NCBI GenBank assembly: GCA_045596365.1
Contig: JAZOCE010000002.1
Location: 117,422 to 181,421, forward strand
Origin: RGIG4079 sp045596365
GTDB lineage: Bacteria; Bacteroidota; Bacteroidia; Bacteroidales; Muribaculaceae
Length of the DNA: 64,000 bases
Direction: 5' to 3'
The stretch's first letter is position 1; the number at the start of each line of letters is the position of its first letter. Both the position numbers and the translations under genes were made by a program. Under the pieces are notes generated by a model. That model saw only the letters and a list, made by a program, of their open reading frames with translations, had not been told where the DNA came from and searched no databases. Below are positions 8,695-17,004 of this stretch, one piece after another.

Positions 8695-9696
8695 TTAAGG
8701 TATTACAATCAGCCGGGATTTTCTCGGCTGATTTAGTATATATACGCCAGTCGACAATGGCACACGGGTTTCCCCTTCGTTCAATGTAAGATTTTTAATC
8801 ATCACCCCTGCTATTGAATAAATTTGGCAATTACAACATTGCGGAGTATTTATAATCAATTCTCCATCAGATACATATACTTTTGCTTCGCCAATCAGAG
8901 GACTTTCGACACCGGCAGAGTTGTTAAATGAGTAGATGCTACTGCTTATCTCCAATCCGTCATTATTGTATGCCTTTACAGAATATTGGTATTCAGTTTC
9001 TGGCCTCAATCCAGTTAATATGGCTGACATTTCTTTTTGAGAAGATACAGCAACGATTGATATTGATTGCTCGGTGTCACCTGATTTTTCAACATAAGTG
9101 ATTTTGTATGTTACGGCATCAGTAACCGAAGCCCATTTCACCACTACTCCATCAGCTGTTACCTCATGAGAAATCACAGGGACAACACGTTTGTTCCACT
9201 CCTTTAATGTGCCATAAACTTGAACCTCATCGAGATGAGCAATTTCTGTTTCATCATAGGCTGTTGATAGTCTGAATTTAAATCTTACAAACGCTGATTG
9301 AGGGGCAATACCATCGACATATCCACCCATTGCAAGCTCAATATTTGGGGATCCGTCATATATATAGGAATAATCCACATTCTCTTCATCGCCTATTATC
9401 TCTACCATCAAAGGATGGGTTGATTTTGTTGCTACATGATAGCTACAATCCACCCCTATCGTCTCATAGTTCACGACAGCAATTGGCGTTGATATTATAT
9501 ATTGTGATTGTGGGTGTATTGTAATAGGATATTGTCGGTTTTTTATTCCGATTGCATCAATAGCGACATTAGTTGGAGCATAGAGCCATTGTGTTGTTGG
9601 ATCTTTTGTTGCACTGAACTTTGAGATACTTGTAGATGATGCGCTTAACGCAATAATCGACATCATTGCCGACAATATACAACTTATTCCTTTCAT
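8695..9696 (-). CDS. secreted fibronectin type III domain protein with C-terminal sorting-like domain
   Basis: A 333-residue protein with an N-terminal signal peptide (MKGISCILSAMMSIIALSAS). A fibronectin type III-like domain occupies roughly residues 165-255 (VVKWASVTDAVTYKITYV ... LRPETEYQYSVKAYNNDG). The last 65 residues (VYVSDGELIINTPQ ... IYSIAGVMIKNL ... LSTGVYIL) have the shape of a type A T9SS C-terminal sorting domain. It is therefore probably exported to the surface; its ligand is unknown. A TAACTTTG -7 box for the minus strand is at 9719-9726, 33 bp from the oppositely directed box of the AlkD-like gene. Confidence 0.75.
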   Translation of the reverse strand: MKGISCILSAMMSIIALSASSTSISKFSATKDPTTQWLYAPTNVAIDAIGIKNRQYPITIHPQSQYIISTPIAVVNYETIGVDCSYHVATKSTHPLMVEIIGDEENVDYSYIYDGSPNIELAMGGYVDGIAPQSAFVRFKFRLSTAYDETEIAHLDEVQVYGTLKEWNKRVVPVISHEVTADGVVVKWASVTDAVTYKITYVEKSGDTEQSISIVAVSSQKEMSAILTGLRPETEYQYSVKAYNNDGLEISSSIYSFNNSAGVESPLIGEAKVYVSDGELIINTPQCCNCQIYSIAGVMIKNLTLNEGETRVPLSTGVYILNQPRKSRLIVIP

Positions 9697-9758
9697 GGCA
9701 GAGTAATATAATTTATCGCAAAGTTAATATTCTTAGTTTAATTATCAACTAAAATGGG

Positions 9759-9766
9759 TAACTTTG
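9759..9766 (+). promoter_or_regulatory. -7 box TAACTTTG that relocates the start of the AlkD-like gene
   Basis: A perfect -7 consensus sits inside the longest possible reading frame (ATG 9754), so that ATG would lie upstream of the transcript. Transcription from here (about 9773) supports the ATG at 9787. Confidence 0.6.
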
Positions 9767-9786
9767 TAGTCTCAAATAAGATTACT

Positions 9787-10335
9787 ATGGCAACAGAATT
9801 CAATGACATGCAAAAAGTTAAGCGTGCATTTTTTACTATGCGCAATGGTGCGTTGGCCGATAATATGCGTCGCCAAGGTGCTAACTATCGCATAATTTTT
9901 GGCGTTAACCTCCCACAACTCATTGAAATAGCGAGAGAAACTCCCCACGATGCCACATTGGCACAAGCTCTTTGGGACAACAAAACTACACGCGAGAGCA
10001 TGCTTCTTGCGCCTATGATATACCCCATTGAACAATTCTCTATCGACACAGCTCGCAAGTGGGTAGCCGAAGTGCCATCGGCTGAAGTTGCCGACATCTT
10101 ATGCCATCGTCTATTGCGCCACACAGAGTTTGCCGACACACTTGCCGATGAAATTCTATCATCTGACAGCGACATACAACGCTATACTGCCCTACGCCTG
10201 AAATTCAACCGTTTGCCACACAACATCAATCAAGTACTCGCTCAAGCACAAGCAGAGTTAAGCAGAGATTGTTCGCTGACAATCTCCATTTGCCACAGTC
10301 TGATAAATGAGATAGAGTTTTTACTCGAAGAATAA
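9787..10335 (+). CDS. DNA alkylation repair (AlkD-like) HEAT-repeat protein
   Basis: A 182-residue alpha-helical protein. Its sequence (LPQLIEIARE..., TTRESMLLAPMIYP, FADTLADEILSSDSDIQRYTALRLKFNRL) matches the repeat pattern of the DNA_alkylation / AlkD family, whose characterised members are 3-methyladenine or 7-methylguanine glycosylases built from HEAT-like repeats. It is shorter than the usual 220-240 residues, and I cannot point to the catalytic Trp/Asp/Arg set, so it may bind DNA without glycosylase activity. The start is placed at 9787 because a -7 box lies between the two candidate ATGs. Only 3 bp separate it from the convergent EamA gene. Confidence 0.7.
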   Translation: MATEFNDMQKVKRAFFTMRNGALADNMRRQGANYRIIFGVNLPQLIEIARETPHDATLAQALWDNKTTRESMLLAPMIYPIEQFSIDTARKWVAEVPSAEVADILCHRLLRHTEFADTLADEILSSDSDIQRYTALRLKFNRLPHNINQVLAQAQAELSRDCSLTISICHSLINEIEFLLEE

Positions 10336-10338
10336 AGA

Positions 10339-11259
10339 TTAGATGTTTTCTTTTCGACTTAGATGTTCCCCAAGCCACATTCCACCTAGGATTAAGGCAC
10401 ACCCCACATACCCAATCCATGTTATTGTTTCACCGAGAAAAAACACTGATGCTATCAACGTAACAATTGGCGATACATACAGATAATTTGAGGCTTTTAT
10501 CGCGCCTAATTTTTTCACTGCATTAGTCCAAAGAATATATGCGCCCATAGATGCAAATGCGCCCAAGAATGCCAAGTTGAGCAATACATCAACATCCCAC
10601 AAATTACTTATAGGAGAAATTTCCGGCTCAGTCAACATGTAAGGTATAGCAGTCAGTACTCCGTAAAAGAATGTCTTGCGAGTAATGAACATTGCGCTAT
10701 AAGTTACATTGAGTTTTCTCAACACTAAACTATATACCGCCCAACTGACAGCTGCTGACAATGACAATAAATCCCCTATAGGATTCATTTTCACTACAAA
10801 GCTACTATTAAAAATCACACAGGCGACACCGATAAATGCTGTTACTGAGCCAATATATGCCCCTTTACCCGGTCGTTCATTTTTATATATTAGCCCGAGT
10901 AGAAGTGTAGTCAACAATGGTGCTATTGAGGTGATAAGAGCGACGTTACTCACCAACGTGTACTCAATGGCAGTATTTTCAGCAATAAAATATATTGAGC
11001 CGGCACACAAGCCACAAATCATAAACAGCACCTCGTCTCGGAACGAGTTTGACCATATGCGTTTATGACAAACTGCTAATACCAATAAATACGCTAATAT
11101 AAATCTATATATATATATTTCTGCCGGACGAAATCCATGCTCCAACAGCACTTTTGTTGAAACAAATGCTACTCCCCATGCAGTTACTGTGAGCAATGCT
11201 CCTAAATGAAACCACAACATTGAAGGGCTCGATTTACCGACATTAATATATCTACTCAT
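10339..11259 (-). CDS. EamA/DMT family transporter
   Basis: A 306-residue inner-membrane protein with ten hydrophobic segments in two homologous EamA halves (GVAFVSTKVLLE... and LSAAVSWAVYSLVLRK...). Drug/metabolite transporters of this type typically export small metabolites such as amino acids; the substrate is not predictable. The longer start at 11283 overlaps a TAAGTTTG -7 box at 11281-11288, so ATG at 11257-11259 (MSRYINVGK) is preferred. The gene is convergent with the AlkD-like gene. Confidence 0.85.
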   Translation of the reverse strand: MSRYINVGKSSPSMLWFHLGALLTVTAWGVAFVSTKVLLEHGFRPAEIYIYRFILAYLLVLAVCHKRIWSNSFRDEVLFMICGLCAGSIYFIAENTAIEYTLVSNVALITSIAPLLTTLLLGLIYKNERPGKGAYIGSVTAFIGVACVIFNSSFVVKMNPIGDLLSLSAAVSWAVYSLVLRKLNVTYSAMFITRKTFFYGVLTAIPYMLTEPEISPISNLWDVDVLLNLAFLGAFASMGAYILWTNAVKKLGAIKASNYLYVSPIVTLIASVFFLGETITWIGYVGCALILGGMWLGEHLSRKENI

Positions 11260-11431
11260 CTTTAATCGCAATTTTGAGCACAAACTTAGTCAAAATTCTC
11301 ATTCTAAAGAAAACATTTAAACTCTTTATTTGTATTTATTAATAAAATATTCTACTAAGAAATACTCTTAACAAGAATAAATCACTAAATTTGTATCAAT
11401 CGAATAATCTTTAACTAAAAACAATTACAAC

Positions 11432-12124
11432 ATGAAACTTTTAAAAACTACAGGATCTCTACTAATCGCAGCTTGTTTGCTACTTTCTTCAGGCTGTGCA
11501 TCAATGAACAACACCGGTAAAGGAGCATTAATTGGTGGTGGCGGTGGTGCTGCCGTTGGTGCCGGACTCGGAGCATTAATTGGTGGTGGCAAAGGTGCTC
11601 TCATCGGTAGTGCGATTGGTGCTGGTGTAGGTGCCGGAGCCGGTGCTCTCATTGGTAACAAAATGGACAAACAACAAAAAGAGCTTGAACAAATACAAAA
11701 TGCACAAGTAGAAGAAACCGTTGACCAAAACGGACTTCAAGCCATTAAAGTTACATTTGAAGGAGGTATTCTTTTCCCAACAGGAAAATCAAATCTTAGT
11801 GCATCTGCAAAAAACTCACTTTCTCAATTTGCTGCATCTCTAAGAAACAACCCCGATACAAATGTGCAAATCTTTGGATATACCGATAATACAGGTGGTT
11901 ATGAAGTAAACGACCGTATTTCAAACGAACGTGCTGACGCTGTTCGCACTTACTTAGTTAACAGCGGTATCACTGGTACTCGCATTACTGCTGCTGGTAT
12001 CCCAATGGCAGACTACGTTGCATCAAACGAAACAGCTGAAGGTCGTGCACAAAATCGTCGCGTTGAAATATTTATTTCAGCTAACGAAACAATGATTCAA
12101 AAAGCTAACGCTGGAACACTATAA
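11432..12124 (+). CDS. OmpA-family lipoprotein with glycine-zipper segment
   Basis: A 230-residue lipoprotein: signal peptide ending LLSSGC at about residue 23, a long glycine-zipper region (GGGGGAAVGAGLGALIGGG, residues 33-75), then an OmpA C-terminal peptidoglycan-binding domain from about residue 110 (FPTGKSNLS, NPDTNVQIFGYTDNTG, NERADAVRTYL, GRAQNRRVEI). This architecture matches YiaD-type proteins that anchor the outer membrane to peptidoglycan. TAAATTTG at 11386-11393 is the -7 box and a strong terminator follows at 12145, so it is a single-gene unit. Confidence 0.9.
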   Translation: MKLLKTTGSLLIAACLLLSSGCASMNNTGKGALIGGGGGAAVGAGLGALIGGGKGALIGSAIGAGVGAGAGALIGNKMDKQQKELEQIQNAQVEETVDQNGLQAIKVTFEGGILFPTGKSNLSASAKNSLSQFAASLRNNPDTNVQIFGYTDNTGGYEVNDRISNERADAVRTYLVNSGITGTRITAAGIPMADYVASNETAEGRAQNRRVEIFISANETMIQKANAGTL

Positions 12125-12144
12125 TCATTTTTGATTTATTACTT

Positions 12145-12173
12145 AAGGAGGGCTAACAGCTCTCCTTTTTTTT
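12145..12173 (+). terminator. intrinsic terminator after the OmpA-family lipoprotein gene
   Basis: AAGGAGGGC (12145-12153) pairs with GCTCTCCTT (12159-12167) around a 5-nt loop, followed by a run of T. Confidence 0.9.
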
Positions 12174-12207
12174 GTTTTCATCAATCCTTTTCAGCACAAT
12201 CTAAATC

Positions 12208-12238
12208 TTGCATATTTTAGTTAAACATCTTACCTTTG
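12208..12238 (+). promoter_or_regulatory. promoter of the LysM / PorT-like pair
   Basis: TTG (12208-12210), a 20-bp spacer and TACCTTTG (12231-12238) match the consensus; the ATG follows at 12264. Confidence 0.65.
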
Positions 12239-12263
12239 TAGATATCATTTTATATAGACTAAT

Positions 12264-13904
12264 ATGCAAGTATTCAGAAGACTTAAATGTTTCTTGTTTT
12301 TAATCATATTCTCGCTTTCTTGCCTATCAGCAAGCGTGCTTGAGCTACCAATTAAAAGCATCAATGGCAAAGACTATTATTACTATAAAGTCCAATCTAA
12401 AGAAACTATATATTCAATCACTCATAAATTGAAAATTGACAAAGAGGAAATTTTCAAATACAATCCATCGGTAACCGATGGATTGAGGGCTCATGAAACA
12501 CTATATTTCCCTGTTTCGGCTTATAATGCGACAACAATCCCAAATGATTTTTCAGAAGTTGAGTATATTGACCACCGTATAAAAAAAGGGGAAACTCTAT
12601 ATGGAATATGCAAGCAATATAATATTTCAAAAGAAACTTTATTTGCTCATAATCCTGACGCACAAGATGGCATCAAAACAGGCTTTACTCTAAAAATCCC
12701 TCAACAAAAGACTAATACACCGACAGAAAATATTTCTGCCACAAATAAAGATTTTGAAAACAGTCCGGAAATTTTACTGTCAAACGACTCTACTATAGTT
12801 AACGACACAACAATTCTCTACCCAAACAACGGCAATAACATTAACATTGCAATAATGTTACCTTTCATGTTGAACGAAGACAAACCATCAAAACAAGCAT
12901 TATTATACACTGAATTTTACAAAGGCTTTCTAATTGCGTTAGAAGAATATAAAAATGGCGAAAATCCCATAAATATTTATACCTACGATACCGCCGACAG
13001 CCTTGAATTAGTTAAGGAGATTCTCAAAAAGCAAGAATTAAAAGATGTCAACATTATTATTGCCCCTAACAATGATGAACAATTAAGCGTTATAGGAAAT
13101 TTTGCAACAGAACATAATTGTACCGTATTAAATATTTTCAATGTAAAAAATACGCTTCACACGACTAATGCAAATGTTCTTCAGTCCAACATTCCACAAG
13201 ATTTAATGTACAAAAAAGCAATATGCTATTTTATTGATACTTATAAAAATCACACACCAATATTCCTACGAAACAAAGAACGTCGTAGCGATAAAGCTAC
13301 TTTTATTTCTGAGTTAAAAGCACAACTTGATTCTTCAAATGTATCACACTCCGAAATCGCATTTGCCGGAACATTAGTTGATGATGATTTATCGAAACTA
13401 AATGACACTACAAAATATGTGTTTATCCCCATGTCAGGAAGCCGTAGCGAATTGGCAAGCGTAATGACTGCTATCACACAATTCCGCAACAAAGTGGGCA
13501 ACCCTGAAAACATCAATCTATTTGGCTATCCTGAATGGACAACATTCACAGGAAACACCAACGAGCGCATGATTCACCTCAATGCGACTATATACAGCCG
13601 TTTTTATAACGACACCCAAAGCTATCATGCGTTAAAATTGCATGAAGCCTACGACAAATGGTACAACGAGGAGATGATTGAAGCTATCCCCTCTCAAGGT
13701 ACATTGGGATATGATACCGGAAAATACATATTCCAATCTATTCAAACAAATAATGGAGTTTTTGATGTTGCAACACCATTCAATGGCATTCAACATGGAT
13801 ATAATTTCATTAAAACATCGGACAATGCCGGATATATAAACAACACTCTATATATTATCAAATTTAACCCCGACGGAAGCGTCATCAAAACACTTTTAGA
13901 TTAG
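12264..13904 (+). CDS. LysM protein with a C-terminal type 1 periplasmic-binding-protein-like domain
   Basis: A 546-residue exported protein with a signal peptide (LFLIIFSLSCLSAS). Two LysM repeats at about residues 40-85 (VQSKETIYSITHKLKI...) and 93-148 (IKKGETLYGICKQYNI...) should bind peptidoglycan. The segment from about residue 195 to the end (INIAIMLPFML, GFLIALEEYKNG, IYTYDT, IIIAPNNDEQL, AIPSQGTLGYDTGKYI) looks like the two-lobed amino-acid-binding fold of type 1 periplasmic binding proteins. It is thus a wall-attached sensor or binding protein with unknown ligand. The PorT-like gene starts 7 bp after its stop. Confidence 0.8.
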   Translation: MQVFRRLKCFLFLIIFSLSCLSASVLELPIKSINGKDYYYYKVQSKETIYSITHKLKIDKEEIFKYNPSVTDGLRAHETLYFPVSAYNATTIPNDFSEVEYIDHRIKKGETLYGICKQYNISKETLFAHNPDAQDGIKTGFTLKIPQQKTNTPTENISATNKDFENSPEILLSNDSTIVNDTTILYPNNGNNINIAIMLPFMLNEDKPSKQALLYTEFYKGFLIALEEYKNGENPINIYTYDTADSLELVKEILKKQELKDVNIIIAPNNDEQLSVIGNFATEHNCTVLNIFNVKNTLHTTNANVLQSNIPQDLMYKKAICYFIDTYKNHTPIFLRNKERRSDKATFISELKAQLDSSNVSHSEIAFAGTLVDDDLSKLNDTTKYVFIPMSGSRSELASVMTAITQFRNKVGNPENINLFGYPEWTTFTGNTNERMIHLNATIYSRFYNDTQSYHALKLHEAYDKWYNEEMIEAIPSQGTLGYDTGKYIFQSIQTNNGVFDVATPFNGIQHGYNFIKTSDNAGYINNTLYIIKFNPDGSVIKTLLD

Positions 13905-13910
13905 AATACA

Positions 13911-14588
13911 ATGAGAAAATCTATATTATTTATAATTACACTATTTTTTGCCTCTACGATTTCAGCTCAACGATACTATACCCCTAAAATATCAGTGGGA
14001 GGGAAAGCCGGAGTTACTTTTTCTCAAATGTCATTTTCTCCCGATGTGAAGCAATCGATGCTCATGGGATATATGGCAGGGGTATCGGTTAAATACACCG
14101 AAGAGAATTACTTTGGTCTTATTGCGGAATTCAACATTGAGCAACGTGGGTGGCAAGAGGATTTTGAAGAAAATCCGTTTTCATATAAACGACATCTTAC
14201 ATATTTTCAAATCCCATTGCTCACACACATCTATTTTGGCAATGACAAAATCAAAGGATTTGTAAACCTCGGACCCGAAATAGGATTTCTAATTGGAGAT
14301 AAGATAACTGCCGACTTTGACTATAAGAACCCTTCATCAGTTCCCAATTTCCCGGCAAACAGAATGACCGAACAACTATACACCGATGTTAAAAACAATT
14401 TTGACTATGGTATTTCAGGAGGGCTTGGCCTTGAATATATCATAAAAAAACGCCATTCAATTATTCTTGAAGGACGTTATTATTTCGGATTGGGTAGCAT
14501 ATATCCCGATAAGAAAAAAGATACATTCTCAGCCTCTCGTGGTACATCAATATTAATCAGTCTTGGATATATGTACCGTTTCAAATAG
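13911..14588 (+). CDS. PorT-like outer-membrane beta-barrel protein
   Basis: A 225-residue protein with a signal peptide (SILFIITLFFASTISAQ) followed by GGKAGVTFSQMSF and alternating amphipathic strands ending in the aromatic-terminated LGYMYRFK, as expected for a small outer-membrane barrel of the PorT/OMP_b-brl_2 family. PorT itself is a type IX secretion component, but this family is large and the assignment to secretion is not justified. It follows the LysM protein by 7 bp. The 3' end overlaps convergent holA by 8 bp. Confidence 0.8.
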   Translation: MRKSILFIITLFFASTISAQRYYTPKISVGGKAGVTFSQMSFSPDVKQSMLMGYMAGVSVKYTEENYFGLIAEFNIEQRGWQEDFEENPFSYKRHLTYFQIPLLTHIYFGNDKIKGFVNLGPEIGFLIGDKITADFDYKNPSSVPNFPANRMTEQLYTDVKNNFDYGISGGLGLEYIIKKRHSIILEGRYYFGLGSIYPDKKKDTFSASRGTSILISLGYMYRFK

Positions 14589-15624
14589 AAATATTACCTT
14601 GTGCTGTCAGTATCTTAAACATTAAATCTTTCATCAGGTCATACTCATTTTGACGACTGCCAATACCTTTACTTTTGGCATCAAAATCTCGTATTGCCGA
14701 TATTATCTCTATTGTCTTATAGGCATTGTAATTCCTCAAAGCCGGCTTATAGCTTTTTAACTGAATGGGCCACTTAAATCCTAATTCAGTCATCATGGCA
14801 TTGTCGCTCTTGTCTTTCAAGAAATGTAACAGTAATAAATTTGAGAAGAAATTAAATATGGTTGTGATAGTCATCACCGTTGGGTTATTCTTGGAATTGG
14901 CTCTGAAATATTCGACAATGCTATACATCTTCAACGAATCCTTTTGGGCAATAGCATCAATCAGTTCAAAGTTATTGTAATCCTTACTTACCCCGATATT
15001 TCGCTCTATAGATTCGGGTGTTACTGTTGCACCTTCGCCCAAGACTATTGTTAATTTATCAATCTCATTATATAAACGTGATAAATCGGCACCCACATAA
15101 TCACGCAACATAGCCAATCCTTTTGGCTCTATATTCAGTCCTTTATCCCTAATAAACGTGCTGATAATGTTTCCTATATTACGTTCATCTATTTTCTTTG
15201 ATTCGAAGACGACTCCGCCACATTTCTTCATCTCGGCAAGTAAATCCTTAGCCTTCACCTGCGCGCCACGACAGCAAATTACGAGTATCGTCGTGAGTGA
15301 TGGTTGAGATGCATACAGATGTAACCGATTTACATAATCGGCTCTAACCGATTGCGCCTCTTTCAATATCACAACTTGATACTCCGACATCATCGGATAG
15401 CGTCGGCACGCATCCATCACATCATCAGCACTCACCTGAGGGGCATACATTGTATACATATTGAAATCTCGCTCCTCTGGAGGTAATATCTCCTCAAACT
15501 CTTTTACTAAAGCGTCAATGAAATAGCCCTCTTCGCCATGTAATAGATATACCGGAGCATATTGACGTTTTGCCAATTGAGCCTTGATACCATCAAAAGT
15601 CACTGCATTTCCAGGTGCTGCCAT
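14581..15624 (-). CDS. holA: DNA polymerase III subunit delta
   Basis: The clamp-loader delta subunit, 347 residues from the ATG at 15622-15624. The start region MAAPGNAVTFDGIKAQLAKRQ, then APVYLLHGEEGYFIDAL, is typical of HolA, as are YPMMSEYQVVILKEAQ and the C-terminal helical collar domain (FRANSKNNP...). A longer frame to 15702 is rejected because it runs across the divergent promoter. The subunit opens the beta clamp for loading onto primed DNA. It shares a promoter region with the gene at 15692. Confidence 0.9.
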   Translation of the reverse strand: MAAPGNAVTFDGIKAQLAKRQYAPVYLLHGEEGYFIDALVKEFEEILPPEERDFNMYTMYAPQVSADDVMDACRRYPMMSEYQVVILKEAQSVRADYVNRLHLYASQPSLTTILVICCRGAQVKAKDLLAEMKKCGGVVFESKKIDERNIGNIISTFIRDKGLNIEPKGLAMLRDYVGADLSRLYNEIDKLTIVLGEGATVTPESIERNIGVSKDYNNFELIDAIAQKDSLKMYSIVEYFRANSKNNPTVMTITTIFNFFSNLLLLHFLKDKSDNAMMTELGFKWPIQLKSYKPALRNYNAYKTIEIISAIRDFDAKSKGIGSRQNEYDLMKDLMFKILTAQGNISI

Positions 15625-15632
15625 ATTTCTAA

Positions 15633-15686
15633 TTGTGATAATGAATATTTTTTGTAAATTTACACAAAATATATACGATGTCCAAA
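15633..15686. promoter_or_regulatory. divergent promoter pair sharing one palindromic -7 box
   Basis: TAAATTTA (15655-15662) is its own reverse complement. Rightwards it is preceded by TTG (15633-15635) with a 19-bp spacer; leftwards by TTTG (15686-15683 on the minus strand) with a 20-bp spacer. Predicted leaders are about 23 nt for both genes. Confidence 0.5.
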
Positions 15687-15691
15687 ATATA

Positions 15692-16138
15692 GTGCAACTC
15701 AATCTACCAACATACGACTATCAGCTTAAACGAACTGCCAACGGAGACAAAATCTTTGATTGTCTCCGACACAAATTTGTTGCGCTCACACCCGAAGAAT
15801 GGGTGAGACAACATTTCACATCGTTTTTGATTAAGCATAAGGGATACCCGGCATCTCTCATGGCCAATGAGATTTCTCTATCACTAAATGGTACATCTCG
15901 CCGTTGCGATACCGTCGTATACGACCGAACAGGAAAGCCTCTTGTAATTGTTGAGTATAAAGCTGATACGATAGAGATTACCCAAAAAGTTTTTGACCAG
16001 ATAGTGCGTTATAACATGGTTCTTAAAGCACAATATCTCATCGTTTCAAATGGGATGAAACACTATTGTTGTCGTATCGATTACGACAACCACACATATC
16101 ATTTTCTACAAGAAATTCCCCCTTACGACAATTTATAG
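15692..16138 (+). CDS. HsdR N-terminal-like restriction endonuclease-fold protein (stand-alone)
   Basis: A 148-residue protein when started at GTG 15692, which aligns with the usual LNLPTYDYQLKR beginning of this Bacteroidetes family. It carries the PD-(D/E)xK-like core of type I restriction R-subunit N-domains: RRCDTVVYDRTGKPLVIVEYKAD, where D, E and K are the predicted catalytic residues. There is no helicase domain and no hsdM or hsdS nearby, so it is not a type I system. It may act in nucleic-acid processing alone. It is transcribed divergently from holA and ends 2 bp before the next, convergent gene. Confidence 0.75.
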   Translation: MQLNLPTYDYQLKRTANGDKIFDCLRHKFVALTPEEWVRQHFTSFLIKHKGYPASLMANEISLSLNGTSRRCDTVVYDRTGKPLVIVEYKADTIEITQKVFDQIVRYNMVLKAQYLIVSNGMKHYCCRIDYDNHTYHFLQEIPPYDNL

Positions 16139-16139
16139 C

Positions 16140-16757
16140 TTAGAATAAGTAGGCTACACGTATGCTCCATGTGCGATTTCGTGCACTATAGTCTTTAAGT
16201 TTGCGTGTCTTAAGAGCATAGGTTGTTCCCATATTATAACAATACGATACCTGCCAATGACGCAAAATTTCAATACCGGCACCAAAAGAAAGACTGATTT
16301 CGCCAAATGGATACTCCAACGCTTTTATATCATTATGTGCTAACAAGAACGAGAATGACGGACCGGCAAACACAAATGGCGCACAATAATCTTCAAAACC
16401 ATTGAGACGAGTATATTTAAAGCGCAAATTTAATGGGATTTCAAGATAATGAAGATAGCATCGTTCAGACCCAAACCCATCTGATGCCCATATCTTTTTC
16501 TCTCCAAGATGTATAGTTGCCCCTTTCATTGAATAAAAGGCACCCAAGTCGATACCAAAGCCTATACCATCAAATATCTTTTCCCCCATAACACCCACAG
16601 TGGCACCCACTTCCGGATCAATGGAAACAATATCTTGTTTAAACTTTAAATCTGAGAAATTAACCCCTGCCATAGGTCCATAACGAAATTGCGCATTCAT
16701 TGTTATTGCACACATCATTGACACCAAAACAACAAGGCCTAAAATATATTTTTTCAT
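16140..16757 (-). CDS. PorT-like outer-membrane beta-barrel protein
   Basis: A 205-residue protein starting at ATG 16755-16757 (MKKYILGLVVLVSMMCAITMNAQ signal peptide). The mature part begins FRYGPMAGVNFSDLKF and alternates amphipathic strands to a C-terminal RVAYLF, the usual barrel-ending aromatic. Same broad family as the protein at 13911, but a different member. The upstream in-frame ATG at 16787 is rejected because it overlaps the -7 box TAACTTTG (minus strand, 16792-16785). Confidence 0.78.
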   Translation of the reverse strand: MKKYILGLVVLVSMMCAITMNAQFRYGPMAGVNFSDLKFKQDIVSIDPEVGATVGVMGEKIFDGIGFGIDLGAFYSMKGATIHLGEKKIWASDGFGSERCYLHYLEIPLNLRFKYTRLNGFEDYCAPFVFAGPSFSFLLAHNDIKALEYPFGEISLSFGAGIEILRHWQVSYCYNMGTTYALKTRKLKDYSARNRTWSIRVAYLF

Positions 16758-16933
16758 AATTGTCTCTATTTCGATAATTTGGCACAAAGTTAAAGCAAAT
16801 TGCGTGTAATTGCAAATTAAACAATTCCCTTTTCCGTTAATTTACTTTATCAATATCTCTTAATAAGAAAAACGTTGCGTTTTTAAATGAAATCTTCACA
16901 AATCCATATATACCTTTAAGAGATTTAAATCTG

Positions 16934-16964
16934 TTGCATAATTCTGCGAAAGAGATTATCTTTG
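16934..16964 (+). promoter_or_regulatory. promoter of the PBP1A gene
   Basis: TTG (16934-16936), a 20-bp spacer and TATCTTTG (16957-16964) fit the consensus, about 33 nt ahead of the expected leader to the ATG at 17005. Confidence 0.55.
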
Positions 16965-17004
16965 TCTTATTAATTATTATGCGGTAGTATACCCTCGTAG
17001 GATT

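Noticed and set aside
9754..9786. Longer N-terminus for the AlkD-like protein
   Set aside because: A perfect TAACTTTG -7 box lies inside it, so this ATG is probably not transcribed; ATG 9787 preferred.
15625..15702. N-terminal extension of holA
   Set aside because: It would cross the divergent promoter and adds non-conserved sequence before the canonical HolA start.
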